From NCBI RefSeq assembly GCF_014534645.1, contig NZ_JACVQF010000241.1, positions 94,263 to 158,262 on the forward strand: 64,000 bases of DNA, written 5' to 3'. This stretch comes from Streptomyces griseicoloratus (GTDB lineage Bacteria > Actinomycetota > Actinomycetes > Streptomycetales > Streptomycetaceae). This document shows, one piece after another, positions 9,460 through 17,985 of this stretch (position 1 is the stretch's first letter; every line of letters starts with the position of its first letter). Below the pieces are notes generated by a model. It was not told the origin of the DNA, did not search any database, and worked only from the letters and a program-made list of their open reading frames with translations. Position numbers and translations under genes: made by a program.

Positions 9460-10512
9460 TCAGCGACCTTGCAGTGCCTTGACGTTGTCGCCGAAGGTCC
9501 AGTTCCTCGAGCCGTCCCAGTTGACGGACCAGGTCATCAGGCCCTTGAGGGCGCCCCGGTAGTGGTTCCAGGCCTGGGCGACCAGGGACGGGGACATGTG
9601 GCCGCCGCCCGCGCCGGGCTGTGCGGGCAGGCCCGGGACCTGCTTGTCGTACGGCACCCGGATCGTGGTGCCCTGGACGACCAGCCCCTTGTTCAGGCAG
9701 TCCGTCTGGGCGGTGAAGCCCTGCACCGTGCCGGCCGCGTAGGAGTCGCCGGAACAGCCGTACATGCTGCCGTTGTAGTACTGCATGTTCAGCCACCACA
9801 GGCGGCCGTTGTCGGCGTACTTCTTGATGATCGGCAGGTACGCGCCCCAGATCGAACCGTAGACGACGCTGCCGCCGGTGACGTAGGCGGTCTCCGGGGC
9901 CATGGTGAGGCCGAAGTTCGACGGCATGCGGGCCAGGATGCCGTCGATGATGCGGATCAGGTTGGCCTGGGACGTGGACGGCTGGTTGATGTTGCCGCTG
10001 CCGATGAGGCCGGTCTCGATGTCGATGTCGATGCCGTCGAAGTTGTACCTCTTCAGGATCGGCACGATCGTCTCGACGAAGCGGTCGGCGACGGCGGTGG
10101 AGCCGAGGTCGATGCCGGCCGTCGCCCCGCCGATGGAGAGCAGGATCGTCTGCCCGGCCGCCTTGGCGGCGCACATCTCCGCCGGGGTGGCCACCTTCAC
10201 GCCCGTGTCCATGCCGTCCTCCCACAGCGCCGTGCCGTCGGAGCGGATGACGGGGAAGGCCGCGTTGATCACGTTGTAGCCGTGGGCGGCGATGCGGGAG
10301 TCGGTGACCGGGGTCCAGCCGAAGGGCGGGTGGACCCCGTTGGCGGCGCCGTCCCAGTTCTCCCAGTAGCCCTGGAGGACCTTGCCGGCCGGCTTCGACT
10401 TCACGGCGCAGGTGTCGGCGGCCGGGGCGGCCGATGCGGTGGTGGCCGCCAGTGGGGCGATGACGGCCGCCGCGAGCGCGGCGGCGGACAGACGGATTCC
10501 GCGGCGGATCAT
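9460..10512 (-). CDS. Secreted GH18 chitinase
   Basis: A 350-residue exported chitinase hydrolysing beta-1,4 links of chitin. The ATG at 10512 has a GGGAGG ribosome site; the signal peptide spans about residues 1-28 and ends ASAAPA. The catalytic motif is DGIDIDIE with the acid Glu166. Other family segments are LLSIGGATAG and LTMAPETAYV, and the end QAWNHYRGALKGLMTWSVNWD closes the barrel. No chitin-binding or fibronectin domain is attached, so this is a minimal single-domain enzyme. A DasR-type operator lies about 65 bases upstream. Confidence 0.93.
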   Translation of the reverse strand: MIRRGIRLSAAALAAAVIAPLAATTASAAPAADTCAVKSKPAGKVLQGYWENWDGAANGVHPPFGWTPVTDSRIAAHGYNVINAAFPVIRSDGTALWEDGMDTGVKVATPAEMCAAKAAGQTILLSIGGATAGIDLGSTAVADRFVETIVPILKRYNFDGIDIDIETGLIGSGNINQPSTSQANLIRIIDGILARMPSNFGLTMAPETAYVTGGSVVYGSIWGAYLPIIKKYADNGRLWWLNMQYYNGSMYGCSGDSYAAGTVQGFTAQTDCLNKGLVVQGTTIRVPYDKQVPGLPAQPGAGGGHMSPSLVAQAWNHYRGALKGLMTWSVNWDGSRNWTFGDNVKALQGR

Positions 10513-10577
10513 GCGGCTTGCCTCCCGGTGGGGTCGAGGTGGCGCGGACATGATGCGTGTCGTAGGCATGACAATCC

Positions 10578-10593
10578 TCTGGTCCAGACCTTT
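10578..10593. promoter_or_regulatory. Candidate DasR-responsive element (dre)
   Basis: TCTGGTCCAGACCTTT matches the core TGGTCTAGACC of the DasR operator (consensus ACTGGTCTAGACCACT) at 12 of 16 positions, with a perfect half-site pair GGTC/GACC. DasR (GntR family) represses chitinase genes until glucosamine phosphates release it. The site is 66 bases upstream of the chitinase ATG and about 85 before the divergent aldo/keto reductase. Confidence 0.75.
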
Positions 10594-10616
10594 CGTCAAG
10601 GGTGTGCGCACATGGG

Positions 10617-10660
10617 TGACAGATGAATGGATGACAGTTATTGAAATCTGTCAGCTGTCA
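10617..10660. promoter_or_regulatory. Cluster of TGACAG/CTGTCA half-sites before the aldo/keto reductase
   Basis: TGACAG occurs at 10617 and 10632 and its complement CTGTCA at 10648 and 10655, giving an inverted repeat TGACAG-N10-CTGTCA with an extra copy on each side. It ends 15 bases before the reductase ATG. The arrangement looks like an operator, plausibly for the TetR protein encoded just downstream of the reductase. Confidence 0.45.
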
Positions 10661-10675
10661 TGTCAGGGTGGTGGC

Positions 10676-11680
10676 ATGACGATGCACACACGCACCCTCG
10701 GAACCACCGGCCCCCAGATCTCCGCCCTCGGCCTCGGCTGCATGGGCATGTCCGCGCTGTACGGCGAGGCGGACCGCGCCGAGTCGATCGCCACCGTCCA
10801 CGCCGCCCTCGAAGCGGGCGTGACCCTCCTCGACACCGGCGACTTCTACGGCATGGGCCACAACGAGATGCTGATCGGCGAGGCCCTGCGCACCGCCCCC
10901 GCCGCCCGCCGTGAACAGGCCCTGGTCAGCGTCAAGTTCGGCGCCCTGCGCGACCCCGACGGCGGCTGGTCGGGCTACGACGGCCGCCCCGCCGCCGTGA
11001 AGAACTTCGCCGCGTACTCCCTGCAGCGCCTCGGCGTCGACCACATCGACGTCTACCGGATCGCCCGCCTCGACCCGGACGTCCCGATCGAGGAGACGGT
11101 CGGCGCCATCGCCGAACTCGTCGAGAAGGGCTACGTACGGCACATCGGCCTCAGCGAGGTCGGCGCGGAGACCATCCGCAGGGCCGCCGCCACCGCTCCC
11201 GTCTCCGACCTGCAGATCGAGTACTCCCTCATCTCCCGCGGCATCGAGGACGAGATCCTGCCGGCCACCCGCGAACTGGGCATCGGCATCACGGCGTACG
11301 GCGTCCTGTCCCGTGGACTGATCTCCGGCCACTTCACCCCCGACCGGCAGCTCGCGGCGAACGACTTCCGCGCCCACTCACCGCGCTTCCAGGGCGAGAA
11401 CCTGCGGCACAACCTCGACCTCGTCGAGGCGCTGCGGAAGATCGCCGAGCAGAAGGGCGTGACCGTGGCCCAGATCGCCATCGCCTGGGTGCTCTCCCGC
11501 GGCGAGGACATCGTGCCGCTGGTCGGCGCCCGCCGCCGCGACCGGCTCACCGAGGCACTCGGCGCCCTCGACGTGACCCTCGACGAGGCCGACCTCGCCG
11601 GGATCGAGCGGGCCGTCCCGGCCGGCGCCGCCGCCGGCGAGCGCTACCCGGCGGAGCAGATGGCCCACGTCGAGCGCTGA
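10676..11680 (+). CDS. Aldo/keto reductase
   Basis: A 334-residue (beta/alpha)8 NADPH-dependent reductase of the AKR11-13 type. The tetrad residues Asp53 and Tyr58 (LLDTGDFYGMG) and Lys87 (VSVKFG) are present. The fourth position, normally His in QHRxDP, reads IARLDP, so Ala130 replaces the histidine; some actinobacterial relatives share this. Cofactor phosphate contacts are at VPLVGARRRDRLTEAL. Start: ATG at 10676 with an AGGGTGG ribosome site. A TetR gene follows 24 bases later and is probably cotranscribed. Confidence 0.88.
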   Translation: MTMHTRTLGTTGPQISALGLGCMGMSALYGEADRAESIATVHAALEAGVTLLDTGDFYGMGHNEMLIGEALRTAPAARREQALVSVKFGALRDPDGGWSGYDGRPAAVKNFAAYSLQRLGVDHIDVYRIARLDPDVPIEETVGAIAELVEKGYVRHIGLSEVGAETIRRAAATAPVSDLQIEYSLISRGIEDEILPATRELGIGITAYGVLSRGLISGHFTPDRQLAANDFRAHSPRFQGENLRHNLDLVEALRKIAEQKGVTVAQIAIAWVLSRGEDIVPLVGARRRDRLTEALGALDVTLDEADLAGIERAVPAGAAAGERYPAEQMAHVER

Positions 11681-11704
11681 CGGGCGCCGGGTACGGTCTA
11701 GGCC

Positions 11705-12295
11705 ATGGCACCGACCTCCGAGACCCTGACCGCCGAGCGCATCCTCGAAGCGACCGAGGAGGTGCTGCGCCGCCACGGCCCGGCCAAGGCCACCGTGGTC
11801 GACGTGGCCCGCGCGCTCGGCGTCAGCCACGGCAGCGTCTACCGGCACTTCCGTACCAAGGCGGCGCTGCGCGAGGCGGTCACCAAGCGGTGGCTGGACC
11901 GCACCTCCGAGGCCCTGTCCGGGATCGCCGCCGACGACCGCGACCCGGAGGGCCGGCTGCGGGACTGGCTGCGGACCCTGTTCGAGGCCAAGCGCCGCAA
12001 GGCCGGCCTGGACCCCGAACTGTTCGCCACCTACCGGGTGCTGACCGACGAGAACGGCACGGTGGTCGGCGAACACCTCGCCGACCTGACCGCCCAGCTC
12101 ACCCGGATCGTCCGGGCCGGCGCCGAGGCCGGCACCTTCGCCGCCCCCGACCCCGAGGCCGCCGCCCGCGCGGTCTTCCACGCCACGGGACGCTTCCACG
12201 ACCCGTGCCACGCGCACGAGTGGGAGCGGCCCGGTGTGGAAGAGGAGTTCACGGCCGTCGTCGACCTCCTCGTACGGGGACTGCGGGCGCCCTAG
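11705..12295 (+). CDS. TetR-family transcriptional regulator
   Basis: A 196-residue repressor. The N-terminal helix-turn-helix reads AKATVVDVARALGVSHGSVYRHFRTKAALREAV (about residues 28-60), a textbook TetR signature, and the C-terminal ligand domain ends with ATGRFHDPCHAHEW and a helical tail resembling the TetR_C_33-type actinobacterial domain. It follows the aldo/keto reductase on the same strand and probably regulates it. The ligand is unknown. Confidence 0.88.
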   Translation: MAPTSETLTAERILEATEEVLRRHGPAKATVVDVARALGVSHGSVYRHFRTKAALREAVTKRWLDRTSEALSGIAADDRDPEGRLRDWLRTLFEAKRRKAGLDPELFATYRVLTDENGTVVGEHLADLTAQLTRIVRAGAEAGTFAAPDPEAAARAVFHATGRFHDPCHAHEWERPGVEEEFTAVVDLLVRGLRAP

Positions 12296-12313
12296 GCGAG
12301 GCCGGTCACGGTC

Positions 12314-12331
12314 CCCGCCGACATCGGCGGG
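12314..12331 (+). terminator. Possible terminator after the TetR gene
   Basis: A 7-bp perfect stem CCCGCCG/CGGCGGG with loop ACAT, 19 bases after the TetR stop. It is short; termination is plausible but not certain. The rest of the 122-base gap holds the ribosome site of the next gene. Confidence 0.4.
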
Positions 12332-12417
12332 ATGACCGCCCGAAGTGCGGGAACCCGAGTTAATGCGGAAGGTGATGTTCCCAGGGTTTCCACAGTTCGC
12401 ACAGGGCGAGGACAGTC

Positions 12418-13125
12418 ATGGCTGAGCAGAAGTCGGCGCAGACGCTCCCGCGGCCGTTGAGCACGGTCGCGTCGGTGCTGCGGAAGGTGCCCGGCGCCGG
12501 GACGGTGGGCAGGACCGCCGAGGGTGCGCTGGACAGGATCGGGGCCGTGTCGCCGCGAGGGCGACGGCTGATCGTGTACACCGGGGCCGGCGTGCTGGGC
12601 GTCGCCGGGCTCGTCGAATGGCCCATCGCGCTCACCGGAGCGGCGGTGGCCTGGCTGACGCAGCCCCGGCCGCAGGAGTCAACGGCCGCCCGGACCGCGC
12701 AGGCGGTGGGCGAGGGGGAGCGCGCCGCCACGGGCGAGGAGGAGAAGGCCGGGGCGGAGAAGGCCGCGCAGGAGAGCCCCGCGCAGGAGAGCCCCGCGCG
12801 GAAGAGCACCGCCAAGAAGAGCACGGCCCGCAAGAGCACCGCGCAGAAGAGCGCCGGGACGCAAGCGGCCGCCCGGAAGAGCCCGGCCCGCAAGAGCACG
12901 GCCCAGGGCCCGGCCACGAAGAGCACCGCGCGGAAGAGCACGGCGAAGAAGACCGCCTCCGCCGCCAGGACCACGTCCTCCAGGACCGCGTCCACGGCCA
13001 AGGCGTCCCCCGGCCGGACCAAGACCCAGTCGGCAACCAAGGCGTCATCCGGTCGGCCCAGCGCTTCGGCCGGGAGCAGGAGCCGGAAGACGGCCTCCGC
13101 GTCGCGTTCGGGAAAGGCGGGCTGA
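12418..13125 (+). CDS. Membrane protein with histone H1-like lysine-rich tail
   Basis: A 235-residue protein in two parts. Residues 1-80 contain a hydrophobic segment (LIVYTGAGVLGVAGLVEWPIALTGAAVAWL region) that can form one or two membrane helices. From about residue 95 to the end it is low-complexity, with many KST, RKS and AKK units (for example ARKSTAKKSTARKSTAQKS), like histone H1 or HupS tails, strongly basic. Ribosome site GGGCGAGGA precedes the ATG. Only nine bases separate it from the P-type ATPase, so they form one unit. I know no function; a membrane-tethered nucleic-acid or polyanion binder is one reading. Confidence 0.75.
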   Translation: MAEQKSAQTLPRPLSTVASVLRKVPGAGTVGRTAEGALDRIGAVSPRGRRLIVYTGAGVLGVAGLVEWPIALTGAAVAWLTQPRPQESTAARTAQAVGEGERAATGEEEKAGAEKAAQESPAQESPARKSTAKKSTARKSTAQKSAGTQAAARKSPARKSTAQGPATKSTARKSTAKKTASAARTTSSRTASTAKASPGRTKTQSATKASSGRPSASAGSRSRKTASASRSGKAG

Positions 13126-13134
13126 GAGACAGAG

Positions 13135-16100
13135 ATGGCCGGCGGACTTCTGACGCGTTCCCAGGGCGCCGCCGCCGCACTGGTCCTGGCCGGACCCCGG
13201 CTGCTCGCGCGGGGCACCGCGCCGGCGGTCGGCGCGGCGGCCGGTGCCGTCGCGGGCACGGCACGGGCCGGAGTGCGCAGCGCGGACTTCGCGGCGCGGG
13301 CGGCACGGGTCGCCCGCGCCGCGCTGCCGGGCGGCACCCGGGACTGGCGGGCCGGCCGGCGGGCGCACCTCGCGCTCGTACCGGCCGCGGCGGACAAGGT
13401 GCGGCGCGCGGGCGGCACGGCGCGGGTGGCACGGAGGGTGGCGGCGGCACTGGCCGAACACCCGGACGTGGCGCTCGCCTACTGGGACCCCGGACTGGCC
13501 CGGCTGGTGGTGACCGCGACCGAGGACGAGGTCACCGACCGGGTCGTGGACCGGGCGACCGCACTCGCCGAGCGGCACGGGCTGACCCGGGCCGACGAGC
13601 AGGTCGAGGAACTGACCCACCCCGGCGACCCCGCCTCGGTGCGCGCCGCGGCGGCGACCCTCGGCGCCGACGTGCTCGGCATCGCCGCCGCCCTGACCGG
13701 TTCCGCCCTGCGACTGCCGGCCTCGCCCCGCCTGGTCACCGCCGTGGCGACGCTGCTGCGCGAGAACCCCACCTTCCGGTCCTGGCTGCGCGGCAGGCTC
13801 GGCATCCACCGCATGGACGTCGTCCTCGCCGCCGCCAACGCCGCCGTGCACGGCGCCGGCCAGAGCCCGACCTCGCTGGTGCTCGACGGGGCGCTGCGTG
13901 TCTGCCAGCTCGCGGAGGCGGTGGCGCGGACGGCCACCTTCGAGGTCGTGCACGACCAGCTGTGCGCCCCCGGCCGGGGCAGCCTGCCCGCCGACCCCGC
14001 ACTGCGCCCGCCGCTGCGCTCCTCCCCGGCCCAGGCGTACGCCGCCCACGCCTCGACCGGCAGCGTGGCGGGCGCGGTGGCCACCCTGCTCGTCAAGCAC
14101 GACGTCGCCGAGGCCGCGGAGGCGGTGCTCGCCGGCTCGCCCAAGGCGGCCCGCTACGGCCCCGCCGCCTTCCACGCCGTCCTCAGCGGCGCCCTGTCGC
14201 GCACCGGCGTACTGGTGCGGGACCCGGAGCGGCTGCGGCAACTGGAGATGGCCGCCACCGTCGTCCTGCACCCCAGCGCGCTGCGGCTCCCCGAGGGGGG
14301 CGACCCGTGGGCCGAGGACGTTCTGGACGCGGCACGGCGCGCGGGCCTGCGCGTGGTCATGGTGCAGGACCCGGCGCTGGCCGACTTCACCGGCCTCGCC
14401 GACCAGGTGGTGAGCGCCGGGCGGCCGCTGCGGGAGGTGGTGGACGACCTGCGTGCCGAGGGCGGCGTCGTCACCGTCGTACGGCCCCGGCCCGGCGACG
14501 ACGGCACGGTGCTCGAAGGACTGCTCGGCGGTGACGTCGCCGTGGCGCTCGCCGACGCCGACAGCCCGGTGGTGTGGGGCGCGGACCTGCTCGCCCCGCA
14601 CGGCCTGGCCGACGTGTGGCGGGTGCTGCGGGCGGTGCCGGCGGCGCGCCGGGTCGGCCACCGGTCCCAGACGCTGGCCCGGTCCGGGGCCGCGCTGTCC
14701 GGGCTGCTGGTGGCCATCGGCGAGGCGCGGGAGGGGAAGGGCGGCGGACCCTCGGCGCTGCCGGGGCTGCGGCACGCGCCGGTGGACGCCGCGGCGGCGG
14801 CGTCCCTGCTCTCCGGTACCCGCGCCGCCCTCGGCGTGGCGGCGGCCCGCGCCCCCCGGCCCCGGCCGCGGGTGGCGTGGCACGCGCTGGACCCGGCCGG
14901 CGTACGGGAACGGCTGGAGCGGCAGAAGGAACCGGAGCCGTCCGCCACCGAACAGCTGACGGCCCGGCTGCGGGCGGCGGCCGGCCGGGCGGGCCGGCAG
15001 CCCGCGCTCGCCCCGCTGAAGTGGACCTGGCAGCTCGGCCAGGCGGTCCGCGGCGAACTCGACGACCCGCTGACGCCCGTGCTCGCGGTCGGCTCGGCGG
15101 CGGAGGCGATCCTCGGCTCGGTCATGGACGCCCTGCTCGTCGTCGGCGCCCTCGACCTGAACGCTCTCGTCGGCGGCTTCCAGCGGCTGCGGGCCGAGCG
15201 GGCGCTGGCCGGGCTGCTCGCACAGCAGAAGCAGAAGGCGCGGGTCGCCGAGGAGGAGTCGCACGACGCGGCGGCCGGGCTGCGCGTCGTGGACGCCGCC
15301 AAGCTGCATCCCGGCGACATCATCGAACTCGACGCGGACGACGTCGTGCCCGCCGACGCCCGGCTGCTGTGGGAGGACGGCCTGGAGGTCGACGAGTCCG
15401 CGCTGACCGGCGAGTCCCTGCCGGTGGACAAGTCCGTGGACCCGGCGCCGCGCGCCCCCGTGGCCGAGCGGCACTGCATGGTCTTCGAGGGCACGACCGT
15501 CGTCGCCGGGCGGGCCCAGGCGGTCGTCGTGGACATCGGCGACCACACCGAGGCCGCCCGCGCCGTCTCGCTCGCCGCCCGCACCCCGGCCGCCGCCGGG
15601 GTCCAGGCCCGGCTGCAGGAGCTGACCCGCAAGGCGCTGCCGCTGACCCTGGCGGGCGGCGCCGCGGTGACCGGTCTGTCGCTGCTGCGCGGGACGCCCG
15701 TCCGGCAGGCCGTCAGCGGCGGTGTGTCGGTGGCGGTGGCCGCGGTGCCCGAAGGGCTGCCGCTGGTGGCGACGGTGGCACAGCTGGCGGCGGCCCGGCG
15801 GCTCGGCCGGCGCGGCGTCCTCGTGCGCACCCCGCGCACGCTGGAGGCGCTGGGCCGCATGGACACCATGTGCTTCGACAAGACCGGCACGCTCACCGAG
15901 AACAAGCTGCGGCTGGTGAAGGTCTCCGCCGCCGACGGCACGGTCCACAAGCTCGGCGCGCCTCAGGCGGCCGAGGCGGTACGGGTCGCGGCCCGCGCCT
16001 GCCCCCGGCTGAACGGCGAGGCCACCGGCCGGCCCACGCACGCCACCGACGAGGCCGTCCTGGACGCCGCCGGGGACGACCCGGGGTGGCGGCAGGAGGA

Positions 16101-17478
16101 GGGCCTGCCCTTCGAGACGTCCCGCGGCTACGCCGCCGCCGTCGGCAGGGACGGGGACGGCACGCCCGTGCTGGTGGTCAAGGGCGCGCCGGAGACCGTG
16201 CTGCCGGCCTGCGCCGGACTGCCGGACGTCGCCGCCGACGCGGCGCACGCCCTCGCCCGTGACGGGCTGCGCATCATCGCGGTGGCGCAGCGGCCCCTGA
16301 CGGACGGTGAGGATCCGGCGCAGGCCCTGGAACAGCCGCCCGCCAAGCTGGAGTTCACCGGTCTGCTGGCGCTCGCGGACGTGGCCCGCGAGACGTCCCC
16401 CGCGCTGGTGCGCGGGCTGCGCGAGGCGGGCGTACGGCCGGTGGTGCTGACCGGCGACCATCCGCAAACCGCCCGTGCCATCGCCATGGACCTGGGCTGG
16501 CCCGAGGACGCGACCGTGGTCACCGGCGACGAACTCGCCGCCGCCGACCGGTCGGCCCGCTCCGGCCTGCTGCGCGACGCCGATGTCGTGGCCCGGGTGG
16601 CGCCCGAGCAGAAGCTCCAGGTCGTCGAGTCGCTGCGGGACGCCGGGCGGGTCGTCGGCATGGTCGGCGACGGCGCCAACGACGCCGCCGCCATCCGCGC
16701 GGCCGACATCGGCGTCGGCATCAACGCCCGCGGTTCGGCCGCCGCCCGCAACGCCGCGGACCTGGTCGTCACCGGGGACGACCTGCTGGTCCTCGTCGAG
16801 GCGGTGCGCGAGGGCCGGGCCCTGTGGCACAGCGTCGCCGACGCCATCGCCATCCTGATCGGCGGCAACGCGGGCGAGGTCGGCTTCGGCCTCCTCGGCA
16901 CCGTCCTCGGCGGCGCCGCACCGCTGTCCACCCGTCAGATGCTGCTGGTCAACCTCTTCACCGACCTGTTCCCCGCGATGGCGGTGGCGGTGACGTCGAC
17001 CCCGAAGACGGACGGCGAGGAGGAGGACCCCGACGCGGGCGCGCCGCTCGGTACTGCGGTCCTCGGCGAGCCGCTGATCCGCCAGATCCGGCACCGGGCG
17101 CTGACCACGTGCCTGGGCGCCACCGCGGCCTGGCTGTTCGGCCGGTTCACCCCGGGCAGGGCCCGCCGCTCGACGACGATGGGCCTGTGCGCGGTGGTCG
17201 GCACCCAGCTCGCCCAGACTCTGGCCGACCGGCGGGGCAGCTCCCTGGTGCAGGTCACGTCGCTCGGCTCCGCGGCCGCGCTGGTCGCCCTGGTCCAGAC
17301 CCCGGGCGCCAGCCAGCTCTTCGGCTGCACCCCGCTCGGCCCGCTCGCCTGGGCCGGCGTCGCCGTGGCGATCGTCCTCGCCCTGCTGGGCCAGCGGGCC
17401 CTGCCCCGCCTGGAGGAAACGATCACCAAACACTGGCCCACGCTCTCCGACCGCCTCCCGACCCTGGGCCCCTCCTGA
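13135..17478 (+). CDS. Giant cation-transporting P-type ATPase, CtpI-like
   Basis: A 1447-residue pump, far longer than usual (700-950) and like mycobacterial CtpI. The first 600 or so residues are an Ala/Arg-rich region with a ferredoxin-like HMA-type fold near residues 80-150 (HPDVALAYWDPGLARLVVTAT). The core has actuator motif TGES (about 757), the M4 motif PEGLP (about 871), phosphorylation motif DKTGT (about 913), hinge TGDHP, and GDGAND (about 1178), then C-terminal membrane helices. PEGLP resembles calcium-type (P2) pumps rather than CPC heavy-metal pumps. The ion is not deducible. Confidence 0.85.
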   Translation: MAGGLLTRSQGAAAALVLAGPRLLARGTAPAVGAAAGAVAGTARAGVRSADFAARAARVARAALPGGTRDWRAGRRAHLALVPAAADKVRRAGGTARVARRVAAALAEHPDVALAYWDPGLARLVVTATEDEVTDRVVDRATALAERHGLTRADEQVEELTHPGDPASVRAAAATLGADVLGIAAALTGSALRLPASPRLVTAVATLLRENPTFRSWLRGRLGIHRMDVVLAAANAAVHGAGQSPTSLVLDGALRVCQLAEAVARTATFEVVHDQLCAPGRGSLPADPALRPPLRSSPAQAYAAHASTGSVAGAVATLLVKHDVAEAAEAVLAGSPKAARYGPAAFHAVLSGALSRTGVLVRDPERLRQLEMAATVVLHPSALRLPEGGDPWAEDVLDAARRAGLRVVMVQDPALADFTGLADQVVSAGRPLREVVDDLRAEGGVVTVVRPRPGDDGTVLEGLLGGDVAVALADADSPVVWGADLLAPHGLADVWRVLRAVPAARRVGHRSQTLARSGAALSGLLVAIGEAREGKGGGPSALPGLRHAPVDAAAAASLLSGTRAALGVAAARAPRPRPRVAWHALDPAGVRERLERQKEPEPSATEQLTARLRAAAGRAGRQPALAPLKWTWQLGQAVRGELDDPLTPVLAVGSAAEAILGSVMDALLVVGALDLNALVGGFQRLRAERALAGLLAQQKQKARVAEEESHDAAAGLRVVDAAKLHPGDIIELDADDVVPADARLLWEDGLEVDESALTGESLPVDKSVDPAPRAPVAERHCMVFEGTTVVAGRAQAVVVDIGDHTEAARAVSLAARTPAAAGVQARLQELTRKALPLTLAGGAAVTGLSLLRGTPVRQAVSGGVSVAVAAVPEGLPLVATVAQLAAARRLGRRGVLVRTPRTLEALGRMDTMCFDKTGTLTENKLRLVKVSAADGTVHKLGAPQAAEAVRVAARACPRLNGEATGRPTHATDEAVLDAAGDDPGWRQEEGLPFETSRGYAAAVGRDGDGTPVLVVKGAPETVLPACAGLPDVAADAAHALARDGLRIIAVAQRPLTDGEDPAQALEQPPAKLEFTGLLALADVARETSPALVRGLREAGVRPVVLTGDHPQTARAIAMDLGWPEDATVVTGDELAAADRSARSGLLRDADVVARVAPEQKLQVVESLRDAGRVVGMVGDGANDAAAIRAADIGVGINARGSAAARNAADLVVTGDDLLVLVEAVREGRALWHSVADAIAILIGGNAGEVGFGLLGTVLGGAAPLSTRQMLLVNLFTDLFPAMAVAVTSTPKTDGEEEDPDAGAPLGTAVLGEPLIRQIRHRALTTCLGATAAWLFGRFTPGRARRSTTMGLCAVVGTQLAQTLADRRGSSLVQVTSLGSAAALVALVQTPGASQLFGCTPLGPLAWAGVAVAIVLALLGQRALPRLEETITKHWPTLSDRLPTLGPS

Positions 17479-17495
17479 CGGCTCCCACCCAACGC

Positions 17496-17985
17496 GCGAA
17501 CGCCTCGCGCGCACCGTGCCGGAGGCCGCCCGGACGCGCGCCCCGACGCCCCGAGAATGCCTCCCCCGGCCCGCGCCGGTGTCCCGGGTGCCGGTTCTCG
17601 CCGGCGCCGCTCACTCGGGCCGTTCACCGGCGGTGGCCGACCGGTCCGTGATCCTGGGGCCCGGGTGACGGGCTCCCGGCCCGGCGTGCGACGCCTGACA
17701 CCCACCGCGCCGGAGGCGCACGGAGGCGTGCCTCGACGCGTTGAGACCGCCTGCGGCCCGCCGGTGTCCGGGGCGCCCGTCCCCACGGGCGGCCGGTCAC
17801 CCGTGCCGATGGGTGGCGGTGGCCCGTCTGCTCCCGGCCGTCGGGCTCGCGTGGCGGGCACCTGCCCGGTGTGCGAACGCCTCGCGCGTCCCGGGCCCTG
17901 GGGTGGTGAGGCCGTCTCCCGTGGCCCGCGCCGGTGTCCGGGGTGCCGACCCCGTCGGGTGGTCGGTCAGCCCGGGCCGATCAGG
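17496..17985. repeat. Three degenerate tandem copies of a ~185-bp unit
   Basis: The 488-base gap after the ATPase (17479-17966) is built of imperfect tandem repeats. A landmark GCGAACGCCTCGCGCG occurs at 17496 and 17873, with a shorter form GCGACGCCT at 17688; a second landmark CCGGTGTCC occurs at 17576, 17761 and 17931, each followed by GGGTGCC or a variant. Unit lengths are therefore about 170-192 bases. The third copy runs into the last codons of the regulator gene. I see no credible gene in the interval, although long open frames cross it because of GC content. Confidence 0.7.

Noticed and set aside
13045-17514. A 1489-codon minus-strand frame opposite the P-type ATPase
   Set aside because: Composition is His/Gly/Arg-rich nonsense; the plus-strand frame has all ATPase motifs.
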